The notes under the pieces: generated by a model | What the model saw: the letters and a program-made list of their open reading frames with translations, nothing else | Databases searched by the model: none | Told to the model about the DNA's origin: nothing | Shown: in pieces, positions 17,251 to 26,000 of the stretch | Position numbering within the stretch: position 1 is the stretch's first letter | Layout of the letters: the number at the start of each line of letters is the position of its first letter | Source: Solobacterium sp. | GTDB lineage: Bacteria > Bacillota_I > Bacilli_A > Erysipelotrichales > Erysipelotrichaceae | Direction: 5' to 3' | NCBI GenBank assembly: GCA_017539385.1 | Contig: JAFYHC010000042.1 | Location: 1-41,253 of the forward strand | Length of the DNA stretch: 41,253 nt | Made by a program: the position numbers and the translations under genes

Positions 17251-17878
17251 TCTTCTGTACGATCCTTTCCAGATCCTGCAGTAACTGCATGACCTCTTTT
17301 TTCTTCATTTTGAAACTGACTTTATTGACGATCACACGGGCGCTGACTTCCGCCACGGTATCGTATATGACCAGGCCGTTTTCACGCAGTGTCGTCCCGG
17401 TCTCGGTAATATCCACGATGCCATCGCATAATCCCAGCAGCGGAGACAGTTCCACCGATCCGTCGATCTTGATGATCTCTGCATCAAGACCTTTCTTCTG
17501 GAAGTATTCCTGGGTGATCTTGGGATATTTGGTGCCGATGGTAATATGACCTACCTTGTGCAGCGGATTTTTGTCCTTGAGTCCTGCCACGACGAAGCGG
17601 CATTTCCCGCATTCCAGATCCAGCATCTCATAGTAGTCTTTTCCGCCTTCCATTAATGTATCTTTTCCGACGATCCCGACATCTGCGACACCATGTTCGA
17701 CATAGGTGATGCAGTCATTGGATTTGACCAGGAAATACCGGATATCTTTCACGGTATCGGCAATGACCAGTTCCCGATTCTTATGGATGACCCCGTCCAC
17801 ACCATAGCCGCATTCCTTCAGCATATCTACGGTCGTCTTTTCCAGACGTCCCTTTGTCAGAGCAATTGACAAACTCAC
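17225..17878 (-). CDS. hisG: ATP phosphoribosyltransferase catalytic subunit, short form
   Basis: This 217-residue enzyme commits PRPP and ATP to histidine synthesis. Its length marks it as the short HisG, which needs HisZ for activity and feedback control, and hisZ is the gene before it. It begins SLSIALTKGRLEK; DVGIVGKDTL and the PRPP loop DGIVDITETGTTLRENGL are present. The start is GTG 17878, overlapping the hisZ stop as GTGA, with GGAGGTGATC immediately upstream, an almost perfect anti-16S match. The open frame further upstream lies in hisZ. Confidence 0.96.
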   Translation of the reverse strand: MSLSIALTKGRLEKTTVDMLKECGYGVDGVIHKNRELVIADTVKDIRYFLVKSNDCITYVEHGVADVGIVGKDTLMEGGKDYYEMLDLECGKCRFVVAGLKDKNPLHKVGHITIGTKYPKITQEYFQKKGLDAEIIKIDGSVELSPLLGLCDGIVDITETGTTLRENGLVIYDTVAEVSARVIVNKVSFKMKKKEVMQLLQDLERIVQKNASRNQSE

Positions 17879-18978
17879 AGGATCACCTCCACATCTTCCA
17901 CGTCCCCGCATACCAGCTGCACCAGCCGCTCTTTGCGCAGGTCCTTTGCCAGCTGATACGCTTCTTTCAGCTTGTTTTTCGGGAAGCGGACAACTGCTTC
18001 TTTTTCCACGGTTACGCTGCATACATCCAGCAGAAGGTCCAGCTTGACGCCAAACCCGCATGCCGGCATTGGTCTGCCCAGTTTATCGAACAGTGCATCA
18101 TAGCGTCCTCCGCTCAATACGCCAGACCCTACCCCGGTCACATAGCCTTCAAAGATAATGCCGGTATAGTAGTCCAGACGCGGTGCCTTGCCGAGATCAA
18201 ACTGGAATTTTCCTTCATATCCCATTGCATTCAGGATATCCTGCAGCTCTTCCATCTTCTGCAGAATGGCTTTTAAAGACGGTGCGAAACATACCGCTTC
18301 GGCTTCCTGCAGTGCATCTTCCCCGCTGCACCAGGGCAGCCGCATGAAGAATGTACGGGCATCTTCGGAAAGATCCAGCGTATGCAGGTATTCTTTCAGT
18401 TCCACCATGGATTTGCGGTCGATCAGGTCTGCACACCGGTGTCCTTCTTCTTCCGTCAGATGTGCTTCTTCACATGCTTTCTTGATGAATTCCACATTGC
18501 CGATTTCCAGCGTAGAGGACTCTGCCCCGATGGCTTCCATCACATCGAGCGCACATGTGAGCACTTCCGGATCACTTGCCTCATTCAGTCCGATCAGTTC
18601 GATTCCACAGTCGGTTACTTCATTGCGCTTTCCGGCAAACGACTTGCGTACTTTGTATACGGAAGAGCAATAGCGGAAACGGAACGGCGGCTCACTGTTG
18701 GCATATTTCGTCGCGCACACACGTGCGATCGGCAATGTCATATCCGTCCGCAGTGCCAGTAACATCCCGTCCTGATCAACGAATTTGTACAGTTCTTCTT
18801 CTTTGAGTGACGGAAAGACACTGGCATAGGTCGAATAGAATTCGATCAGCGGCGTATCGATCGGCCGATAGCCGTAGGAAGCGTAGACTGCTTCAATGCG
18901 GTCCTTCAGTTCCTGCTTTTTCAGACAGTCTTCCATCAATGTATCATGCATGCCGGACGGCAGCTGGATCTGTTTCAT
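17875..18978 (-). CDS. hisZ: ATP phosphoribosyltransferase regulatory subunit
   Basis: This 367-residue HisRS-like protein lacks an anticodon-binding domain and aminoacylation. It forms the hetero-octamer with short HisG and senses histidine. Class II synthetase-like blocks are seen: YRPIDTPLIEFYSTY, LALRTDMTLPIARV, FRFRYCSSVYKV and LDYYTGIIFEGYV, then LSGGRYDALFDKLG. ATG 18978 has AGGAGG six bases upstream. It is the first gene of the his operon, just after the T-box terminator. Confidence 0.95.
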   Translation of the reverse strand: MKQIQLPSGMHDTLMEDCLKKQELKDRIEAVYASYGYRPIDTPLIEFYSTYASVFPSLKEEELYKFVDQDGMLLALRTDMTLPIARVCATKYANSEPPFRFRYCSSVYKVRKSFAGKRNEVTDCGIELIGLNEASDPEVLTCALDVMEAIGAESSTLEIGNVEFIKKACEEAHLTEEEGHRCADLIDRKSMVELKEYLHTLDLSEDARTFFMRLPWCSGEDALQEAEAVCFAPSLKAILQKMEELQDILNAMGYEGKFQFDLGKAPRLDYYTGIIFEGYVTGVGSGVLSGGRYDALFDKLGRPMPACGFGVKLDLLLDVCSVTVEKEAVVRFPKNKLKEAYQLAKDLRKERLVQLVCGDVEDVEVIL

Positions 18979-18991
18979 GCGTCCTCCTTGT

Positions 18992-19018
18992 AAAAAAGAC
19001 ATCCTGCATCAGGACGTC
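18992..19018 (-). terminator. T-box intrinsic terminator
   Basis: Minus-strand GACGTCCTG (19018-19010) pairs with CAGGATGTC (19006-18998), followed by six T. It lies 14 bases before the hisZ start and is mutually exclusive with the antiterminator. Confidence 0.9.
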
Positions 19019-19243
19019 TTCATCAACGTGGTTCCACCCGAATTCACCATACCCTCACGGATACAGCCTTACGAAGTACGATCATACTCCTCTGCGTTAA
19101 CGGGCAGTCCGTCCTCCCCTACTGCATGTTCAGGAAGGAAGCTCCGGGATGTGTGTTCAGCTGTATTCAGTCACTTCCTTTCACCCGCCGGAAGCTCTCT
19201 TAGACATCCTTACTGCCTACTTTTTCCCTTCTTCGCTTTTTAT
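18992..19243 (-). promoter_or_regulatory. T-box riboswitch, histidine-specific, in the his operon leader
   Basis: The leader carries the T-box core GGGTGGAACCACG (minus strand 19039-19027), an AGTA box in stem I and a competing terminator at its end. In the specifier region, CTGAACACAC (19160-19151) places a CAC histidine codon at 19155-19153 after GAA, as in specifier loops. Uncharged tRNA-His would stabilise the antiterminator and let hisZ-hisE be transcribed. The core is certain. The specifier assignment is inference supported by the downstream genes. Confidence 0.9.
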
Positions 19244-19249
19244 GTCCTT

Positions 19250-19278
19250 ATGATAGCGATAGTGAAAATGCTTGTCAA
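19250..19278 (-). promoter_or_regulatory. his operon promoter
   Basis: Minus-strand TTGACA (19278-19273), a 17-base spacer and TATCAT (19255-19250). Predicted start 19243, giving a leader of about 265 bases that contains the T-box. It is the best sigma-A-type promoter in the window. Confidence 0.9.
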
Positions 19279-19314
19279 TCTCAATGATATCGTTTTCATT
19301 TTATGTAAATATTT

Positions 19315-21891
19315 TCAAATATGATGGACTTTCTTCAGCACAAGCCGGATTCCCATCAATACCAGTGAACCGGCACCGGTGAGTATTCCCCATGGCAGTG
19401 TCGGCGGCACGTCTTCTTCTGCAATATGCTTTGGCAATAACTGTTTTACCGGATCTTTTTTCCATACAACGGATACTGCAGGACACTCCTGCGGCTTTTC
19501 TAACGGAATCTGTATTTCTACCGGCGCTGCCGAATAGCCGGATGGTGCCTCTTTGATGCGGATCGTGATTGTTTCACCAGCCGGGATCCCGTCAATGCGG
19601 TGATCTGTTTCCATCGTTGTCCATGTATTATAGACGGTCTCATCCTGTCCCACTGCCTGCAGGACTGCCTCCTTTACGGCATCACCTTCCTCCGTCTTCG
19701 ACGTCACAAAGAGGGCTGTTGCGGTATGATACCGCTGTATCTCATAGACATCTTCTTTCGCAATGGTGAGCGATATCCCTTCTGTATCGGGATAGAGACC
19801 TGGCGTACAGGTCTCCTGCATGATCACATAGCTGCCGTCTACGATCTGCACTGACGCTTCCTCCCGATCCTGAAAACGCAGTTCTGCCGGATTGGCATAG
19901 ATGTCATATGCCGGCTTCCCATCTGCTTCATATACCGTCCAGGATTCCTCTGCTTTGCGTCCGTCGGTATCGATCCGCATCGTCAGCGTGCTGTAATGGC
20001 GGTCGTGCAGCACCACCTGCAGATCTTCTTTCTGATCCGGTATCACCACCCGGATGTCTTCACTGTCCCGCAAATGCATGGGAGCTGACATGGCCTGACG
20101 GACCGTATATGTCTTCCCATAGCGCAGTACATCTTCCTGAAAGCGTACTTCTCCGTTTGCCGGCACTGCCTGTGCCAGTATCTTTTCTCCCGCTTCATCC
20201 AGCAATTGCACCAGTCCTCCGGACAGCAGCTGCTCTGTCCCGCTTTCTTTGACCAGAACAGAGAGCCGGATCGGTTCTGCATCTGCCTGAACGATCTTTT
20301 CTGCTTCCCCGTTGACATCGATGCGTATGGTCCCATGGATCGGATAATACCCTTCCGGCACCTGATCACACTTCCACCAGTACGATCCAGGCAGAAGAGC
20401 GACTCCCGCCTTTGACAGCCATGCATTCTTTCCATAGAGATCACTTGCTTTCCGTACGCATTCTTCTTCCAGATACAGCTGTCCTTCCATACTCCCTGCA
20501 TATACATGCGTAAACGGCAGACAGCGTATCTCAGCCGCAAAGTCATCCCCGCTTTCTTCGCTGTACCATTTCGGGATATGAATACGGGCAAAACCAGCCG
20601 GAACATACTGTCCCGCAATGCCTTCCAGTGTAAAGGTATAGACACCACCGGCCAGTAATCCCTCTGCCAGGACCGGCTCTGTATTGCTTTGCAGGCGCAT
20701 CACTTCATTGCCTTCTTCATCCCGCACTGCGATCGTTCCCCCTGCAATGTACGTTTCACTTCCTTCCTGCACCAGTGACACCCGCACAGTAAACGGATGC
20801 GCCTGCAGTTTTACCGCTGCTTCCTGGGGAAGTGTTTCTGCATAGGTAAATGTCAAAGGCGGAATGGGAAAGAAACCGGGCTTTGGATCGGCTTCCAGTG
20901 TGATCGTTTCTTTCCGATGTCCGGGAAGAAGCACATCTTCATCTGCCTTCAGATCCAATACTTCCTCCGTATCCTTTCTTCTGACATGTACGCTGCAGTC
21001 GGTATCTGCAGAAAGATGCAATACCACCGCTTCTTCTTTGATATCTTCTTTCCGCTCTTCTTTTTCCTGAATCACGATTTCTCTGGCACCAGTCCATTGG
21101 TAAAAGCTGTCAGGAATTTCTTCCTGCTTCAGCCAATACGTGCCGGGATACAGAAGATATTCTTTCTTTTCGCCCGCCTTGAAGCGGACTTCTTCCCCAT
21201 GTACATCCGCCGCTGCCTTTTTGCATTCTTCCTCTGCATAAAGCCCATACATACTGCCGGTCTCTTCATTGCTTTCCGGGATCCACCTGCCGGTCCATGC
21301 CAGTTCGATCATCTTTTTCAGATCCTCCTGCGGCTTTGTCTTCGGCAATGTCAGCTGCTCGTCCCGTATCACGCAATACGGGATCTCTTTTTCCAGAACA
21401 ATGGAATAGGTTTTTCCGGCTTCCAGTTTTTCAATGGGAAACGGGTCATCTTTCTTCCATGCGGCAGATATCTTCCCATCCTCTTCCCGAATCTGAAATG
21501 TCAGATCCTTCCACTCTTCTTCCCCCTCCGGCAGCACCACTTCCGTTTCGATCGTCATCGCATTCTGCACCAATGTACCGCCACTGGATCCTTTGGGAAT
21601 CGATGCAATCACCGGATACCTGCCGGTGACCGGCTGACTTCTGATATAAACAGACCGTTCTGCTTCAAAGCGGTATATTCCATCTTTTTCTGCTTCGATG
21701 CACAATGGCTTTCCTTTATCGTCTTTACAGACTTTTGTACATTCGGCATCTTCATAGACATCCAGTTTCAGATCTTTCACCATCTCATCCTGTTCATCCA
21801 GGATGCGGATCTCAATCGGTTCTCCCGCCGGCTTTTCGGTTTCCTGCACATTTCCCAGTACAATTGCAATCATGATCATTTTCCATACCAT
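19315..21891 (-). CDS. Surface protein with Cna-B/SpaA-like repeats and C-terminal membrane anchor
   Basis: This 858-residue protein has a short N-terminal signal-like segment (MVWKMIMIAIVLG), a long extracellular beta-rich region and a C-terminal membrane helix (PWGILTGAGSLVLMGIRLVL) ending in KKVHHI. Repeated prealbumin-like modules are visible, for example YPGTYWLKQEEIP and LPGSYWWKCDQVPEGYYP, each after an EEECKKA or EEECVRKA segment, and a last SpaA-like module with IPAGETITIRIKEAPSGY. There is no LPXTG sortase motif, so it is membrane-anchored, not wall-linked. I chose ATG 21891, with AAGGAGG upstream. Its ligand is unknown; adhesion or a scaffold role is inference. Confidence 0.75.
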   Translation of the reverse strand: MVWKMIMIAIVLGNVQETEKPAGEPIEIRILDEQDEMVKDLKLDVYEDAECTKVCKDDKGKPLCIEAEKDGIYRFEAERSVYIRSQPVTGRYPVIASIPKGSSGGTLVQNAMTIETEVVLPEGEEEWKDLTFQIREEDGKISAAWKKDDPFPIEKLEAGKTYSIVLEKEIPYCVIRDEQLTLPKTKPQEDLKKMIELAWTGRWIPESNEETGSMYGLYAEEECKKAAADVHGEEVRFKAGEKKEYLLYPGTYWLKQEEIPDSFYQWTGAREIVIQEKEERKEDIKEEAVVLHLSADTDCSVHVRRKDTEEVLDLKADEDVLLPGHRKETITLEADPKPGFFPIPPLTFTYAETLPQEAAVKLQAHPFTVRVSLVQEGSETYIAGGTIAVRDEEGNEVMRLQSNTEPVLAEGLLAGGVYTFTLEGIAGQYVPAGFARIHIPKWYSEESGDDFAAEIRCLPFTHVYAGSMEGQLYLEEECVRKASDLYGKNAWLSKAGVALLPGSYWWKCDQVPEGYYPIHGTIRIDVNGEAEKIVQADAEPIRLSVLVKESGTEQLLSGGLVQLLDEAGEKILAQAVPANGEVRFQEDVLRYGKTYTVRQAMSAPMHLRDSEDIRVVIPDQKEDLQVVLHDRHYSTLTMRIDTDGRKAEESWTVYEADGKPAYDIYANPAELRFQDREEASVQIVDGSYVIMQETCTPGLYPDTEGISLTIAKEDVYEIQRYHTATALFVTSKTEEGDAVKEAVLQAVGQDETVYNTWTTMETDHRIDGIPAGETITIRIKEAPSGYSAAPVEIQIPLEKPQECPAVSVVWKKDPVKQLLPKHIAEEDVPPTLPWGILTGAGSLVLMGIRLVLKKVHHI

Positions 21892-21952
21892 ATTCCTGCC
21901 CTCCTTCGGCCATATATACACGGCTGCCGCGTCACTTCCCCGCACAGGCATC

Positions 21953-21978
21953 AAAAAAAGAGAGATTTTTTCTCTCTT
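21953..21978 (-). terminator. Terminator of the alpha/beta hydrolase gene
   Basis: Minus-strand AAGAGAGA (21978-21971) pairs with TCTCTCTT (21965-21958), followed by a run of T. Confidence 0.85.
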
Positions 21979-22005
21979 GTCGTTGGCATGGACAGGCTTT
22001 TTTCT

Positions 22006-22914
22006 TCAGCCGTTCATGCACAGAAGTGCGATCATTTTATACCAACCCTCTTTTGCCTCTTTGCAGATGGGAAATACCGGATAGCAGTGAAACATGCCCT
22101 CCCCGACGATCATCTCATACGGCACATGGTATTTCTGCATTGCTGCTTCAAATGACGGTGCAAAAGCATATAGGTTTTCATCACTGCCATAGATGAACGT
22201 CACTTTCGGACAGCCGGTAAAATCTCCTGTCTGCAGATAGATCATATACTCCGGTACAGACGCATCCCCATATCGCATGATCTCTTCCGCCGTAAGCATA
22301 TACTCTGCCGAGATCGCGACATCTTTTTCATCCAGGTGCTTCATCCTGTCTTTTTCTTCCTGCGTCAGTGCACAGGTGCCTGGCGAAATGGCAAGAATAT
22401 AACCCGGACGGGGAAGATCGATCTTCTCCGAATTCATATAGGCAATCATGCCCAAAGCAAGATTACCGCCGGAAGACGTCCCCAGCACGGATATATCTTC
22501 CGCCGCATAATCCGCCAGCATCCGCCTGTATGTTTCCAGAATCATGGCATATGCTCTGGTGAGCGGATACTCTGTACATAATGGATAATACGGCACAAAC
22601 AGATCCATGCCGGTCTGTTTGGCAACTTTGACTGCTTTGCGAATGGAACCAGGACGGGGCGGGCTGACCATTCCGCCGCCAATGATGAAAAGATTTGCTT
22701 TCCTGGCTTTTTCCGGATGACGGATCCACAATACCGGACAGCCCTCTATGGTAAGCTGTTCCACTTTGACTTTGTTATCATGGATCACTGGGATCCTGTT
22801 TTTCGCATTTGCTTTCCGTTTGATTTCCAGGATCTCCTGCATGGATTTCGCTGACTGTTTTTTCAGACCGGCCAGTTTGACTGCATCTTTCAAAATCGTA
22901 TACGTCAATGACAT
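22006..22914 (-). CDS. Alpha/beta hydrolase, HSL/acetylesterase family
   Basis: This 302-residue protein has the hormone-sensitive-lipase fold (alpha/beta-hydrolase 3 type). The nucleophile elbow is GTSSGGN, the acid lies in YGSDENLY and the His in GMFHCYPVF. The oxyanion HGGG motif reads IIGGGMVSP, so the His is replaced by Ile-Gly. It likely hydrolyses short-chain esters in the cytoplasm. AAAGGAG lies seven bases before the ATG. It has its own promoter and terminator and lies between two surface-protein genes; a functional link to them is not evident. Confidence 0.85.
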   Translation of the reverse strand: MSLTYTILKDAVKLAGLKKQSAKSMQEILEIKRKANAKNRIPVIHDNKVKVEQLTIEGCPVLWIRHPEKARKANLFIIGGGMVSPPRPGSIRKAVKVAKQTGMDLFVPYYPLCTEYPLTRAYAMILETYRRMLADYAAEDISVLGTSSGGNLALGMIAYMNSEKIDLPRPGYILAISPGTCALTQEEKDRMKHLDEKDVAISAEYMLTAEEIMRYGDASVPEYMIYLQTGDFTGCPKVTFIYGSDENLYAFAPSFEAAMQKYHVPYEMIVGEGMFHCYPVFPICKEAKEGWYKMIALLCMNG

Positions 22915-22937
22915 ATCGTTCTCCTTTGATCTCCTTC

Positions 22938-22943
22938 AGTATA
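22938..22943 (-). promoter_or_regulatory. Probable -10 of the alpha/beta hydrolase gene
   Basis: Minus-strand TATACT (22943-22938), predicted start 22931 and a 17-base leader with AAAGGAG. The -35 is weak. A perfect ten-base palindrome, ATGAGCTCAT, lies about 20 bases upstream of it and could be an operator. Confidence 0.45.
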
Positions 22944-23015
22944 AACAAACCATTTCTGATTCATGAGCTCATACTGAAAATGGACTATTTCAGAACAGTC
23001 TCTGCCTGTTTTGAC

Positions 23016-23049
23016 AAAAAAAGAGTCCCTGCAAAACTGCAGGAACTCT
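23016..23049 (-). terminator. Terminator of the coiled-coil/CAP/DUF4214 gene
   Basis: Minus-strand AGAGTTCCTGCA (23049-23038) pairs with TGCAGGGACTCT (23033-23022), followed by a long T run. Confidence 0.9.
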
Positions 23050-23060
23050 GATCACAGTGA

Positions 23061-26000
23061 TCAGCGAATGCCGTAAGATGCCATGATCTTGTCAAACTCT
23101 GTACTGTTGGCAAAGCCTCTCATGACATCATCTCTGGATGTGCCGTTTCTGAGACGGTTCATCCAGTCATTGTATCCGCCGGTATCCGGCTCACGACCGA
23201 GGAATGTACGATACAGTGTGCGTACATACTGATCGTTCGTCGTATTCTTCATCATGTATTCCGGGCTGTGGAAGAAGCCGTTTGTAGCGGTATTGATCGC
23301 GGCCTGTTTCTTATTCGAAGCATTCAGAATTCTTCCGCACCAGTCATTCAGTCCGCCCACTTCTGCTTTTCTTCCCAGTACTTCTGTATAGCAGCGGGAA
23401 ACAAACATCGTGACACCCGGATTGCGGTCTCTCTGTTCGGTGCAGTTGATACTGCCCTGTACAACGCCATAGTCTTTGCAGATCTTTGCGAATTCCGCAC
23501 TGCCGACAAATCCGCGCAGGATGAACAGTTTGGATACGCCGCCTTCGAGTTTCTCGACCCAGTTCTTCTTTCCGCCGGCATCGCTTGCACGGTTCATCAT
23601 GACCTGATAGCACCGTTCCACATACTCTTCACTGGACAGATTCATATTGTTCATCTCTTTGCTGCAGAAGAAGCCGATAATGACATCCGCAGCAGTTTTC
23701 TTATGCGTCTTCAGTGCTGTTTCCCAGTTCTTCAGACCGCCTGCATCCGCTTCTCTGTTCATGCACTTCCGGTACAGGCGCTTGACAAAGAAACGTACTT
23801 TCAGTTCTTCCTTCAAAGCCACCAGACGCTCATATTCTTTCTTTGCGTCTTCATATGCCTTTGCTTTTTCCTGGTATGCCTTTTCAATGGCTTCGTATGC
23901 AAGCTGTGCCTTGTACGCTGCAGCATCTGCCTTTTCCTGCAGTGCTTTTGCTTCTTCGACTGCTTTCTCGGCAGCACGCACCACGGTGTAATAAATATTC
24001 AATGCTGCAAATTCATCATTCGGATCCAGATTCTCATAGGAATCTCTTTCCAGCAGTTCTGCCGCATGATCTGCAGAAGCCTGTGCCTTTGCTTCATCTT
24101 CCTGTGCCTTTGCCAGTGCGCTCTTTACTGCATCGAGCGTTGCCTTTGCAGCTGCATATTCCTGGTCTGCTTTGGCCAGTGCTTCTTCACAGCGCTTTGT
24201 TTCTTCCTTTGCATCTGCGAGTTCTTTGCATGCATCAGCTGTAGCATCATAGTCTGCCTGTGCTTTTGCCAGAGCCGCTTCAGCATCTTTGACAGCCTGT
24301 TCTGCTTCCGTCTGTTTGTCCTGTGCTTCTTTCAAAGCTGCTTCTTTTGCGGTCACATTTTCTTCGGCCGTCTTGCGTGCTGTTTCTGCATCTTCAACTG
24401 CCTGATCCGCATCCGCCAGCTTCTGCTCTGCTTCCTCAAAAGCAGCGTTTTTTGCATCGAGATTTGCTTTTGCTTCTTCTAATGCCTTGAGATACGGTTC
24501 CAGTGCGCTCTCCAGCTCTGCCAAAGCTTCTTCATCTTTTGCGATAGCTTCCTCTGCCGCAGCGATATTCTCATCGATTTCCTGAAGTTCTGCCTCAAGA
24601 TCTGCAATGGTTTTGCCTGCTTCATCAACAGCCGTCTCGGCTTCGCTGACAGCAGCGGCTGCAGTTTCATCCGCAGTCTTTGCGTCGGCAGCCGCCTGTG
24701 CATCGGCATCGTACGCTGTCTTTGCCTGTTCTGCAGCTGCCTGCTTTGCACTCTCAGTTTCTGCAGCAGCTGCCTGTGCGCTCTTTGCATCGGCGAGTGC
24801 GTTTTCTGCTGCACTTACAGCTGCTTTTGCGGCATTGACGCGCTCATCGGATGCGGCTGCCTGCAGTGCTTCCAGTTCCGCTTTCTTTGCGTCCAGATCA
24901 GCCTGTGCATCGGAAACAGCCTGATTGACGGCATTGACATAGTCATCGACCATCTTCTGGTATGTATCCACATCCACGGCACCCTGTCCATACGAAGAAG
25001 TAAAGTGGAATGTCATGCCATGCGTGATCCAGCCTGTTGTATTGATCGCCGCTCCGGCCGCGATATACCGCAGGTTATATTCGTTTTCCGGGTTGGCGAT
25101 GTTGGTGTAGTGGCCCGTTACACCCGTGCCATGACTGTCATAGATGTCTTTTTCTTTCCAATACCAGCCGTCGAACGGATCGCTGTAGCCCCATGCCAGA
25201 TTCTCACCGACGCCATATCCCAGCTCACGCAGACCATGCCAGTGGCCGATGGTCTTGGCAGACATGTTGGTATTGACCTGTGAAATGGCCATCAGTGTGG
25301 AATGGACCTTTAACGGTGCCATATTCAGTTCGGTCTGGCTGATCAGTGTATTCACATTGGAACGTGTATACTCTGTGCCGTCAATTGTGATTGTATCCGT
25401 TCCCTGTGCATCCATCTGTGCCAGGATATCTTTATACTTCGCAAGTGATGCGACGTTGTTGGAATCCTGTGCACGCAGTTCATTTGCCTCTTTGATCAGG
25501 GTAATGGAATTCTGCAGATTCTCAAGACTAGTGGCATCTTTTTCTGCACCAATGTTCGTTTTTCCTTCTTCTACACCATTGTCATCTGCCCAGTGTTCAA
25601 TGCCAAGATTGATCACTTTGACTGCTTCGCTTGCACCAATGCTTTCAAAGAATCCAATCGAACCCTTATTCAGTTTTTCTTCTGCTTCCGCAAGTGCTGC
25701 CTCCGCGTCTTTGACTGCCTGCTCTGCTTCGGCGATCTTCGCCGCTGCTTCTTCCTGTTCCTTTTCCGCTGCAGAAAGTTCATTCTGCGCTGCAGTCAGT
25801 GCTGCTTCGGCATCGGTAACGCTCTGATCCGCTGCTGCACGGTTCGCCGATGCTTCTTCCGCCTCTTTCACCGCTGCATCATACGCTGCTTTGCTTTCTG
25901 CTGCCTTAGCGTCCGCTGCCTGCTTCTGTGCCTCGGTTTCTGCTTTGTGCGCCTGTGCTTCGCTCAGTTTGCTTTCTGCTTCTTCTTTGGCTTTCTGTGC

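Noticed and set aside
19315..19420. LPXTG sortase signal at the C-terminus of the Cna-B-like protein
   Set aside because: The residues before the helix read TLPWGILTG, not LPXTG; a membrane anchor is the safer call.
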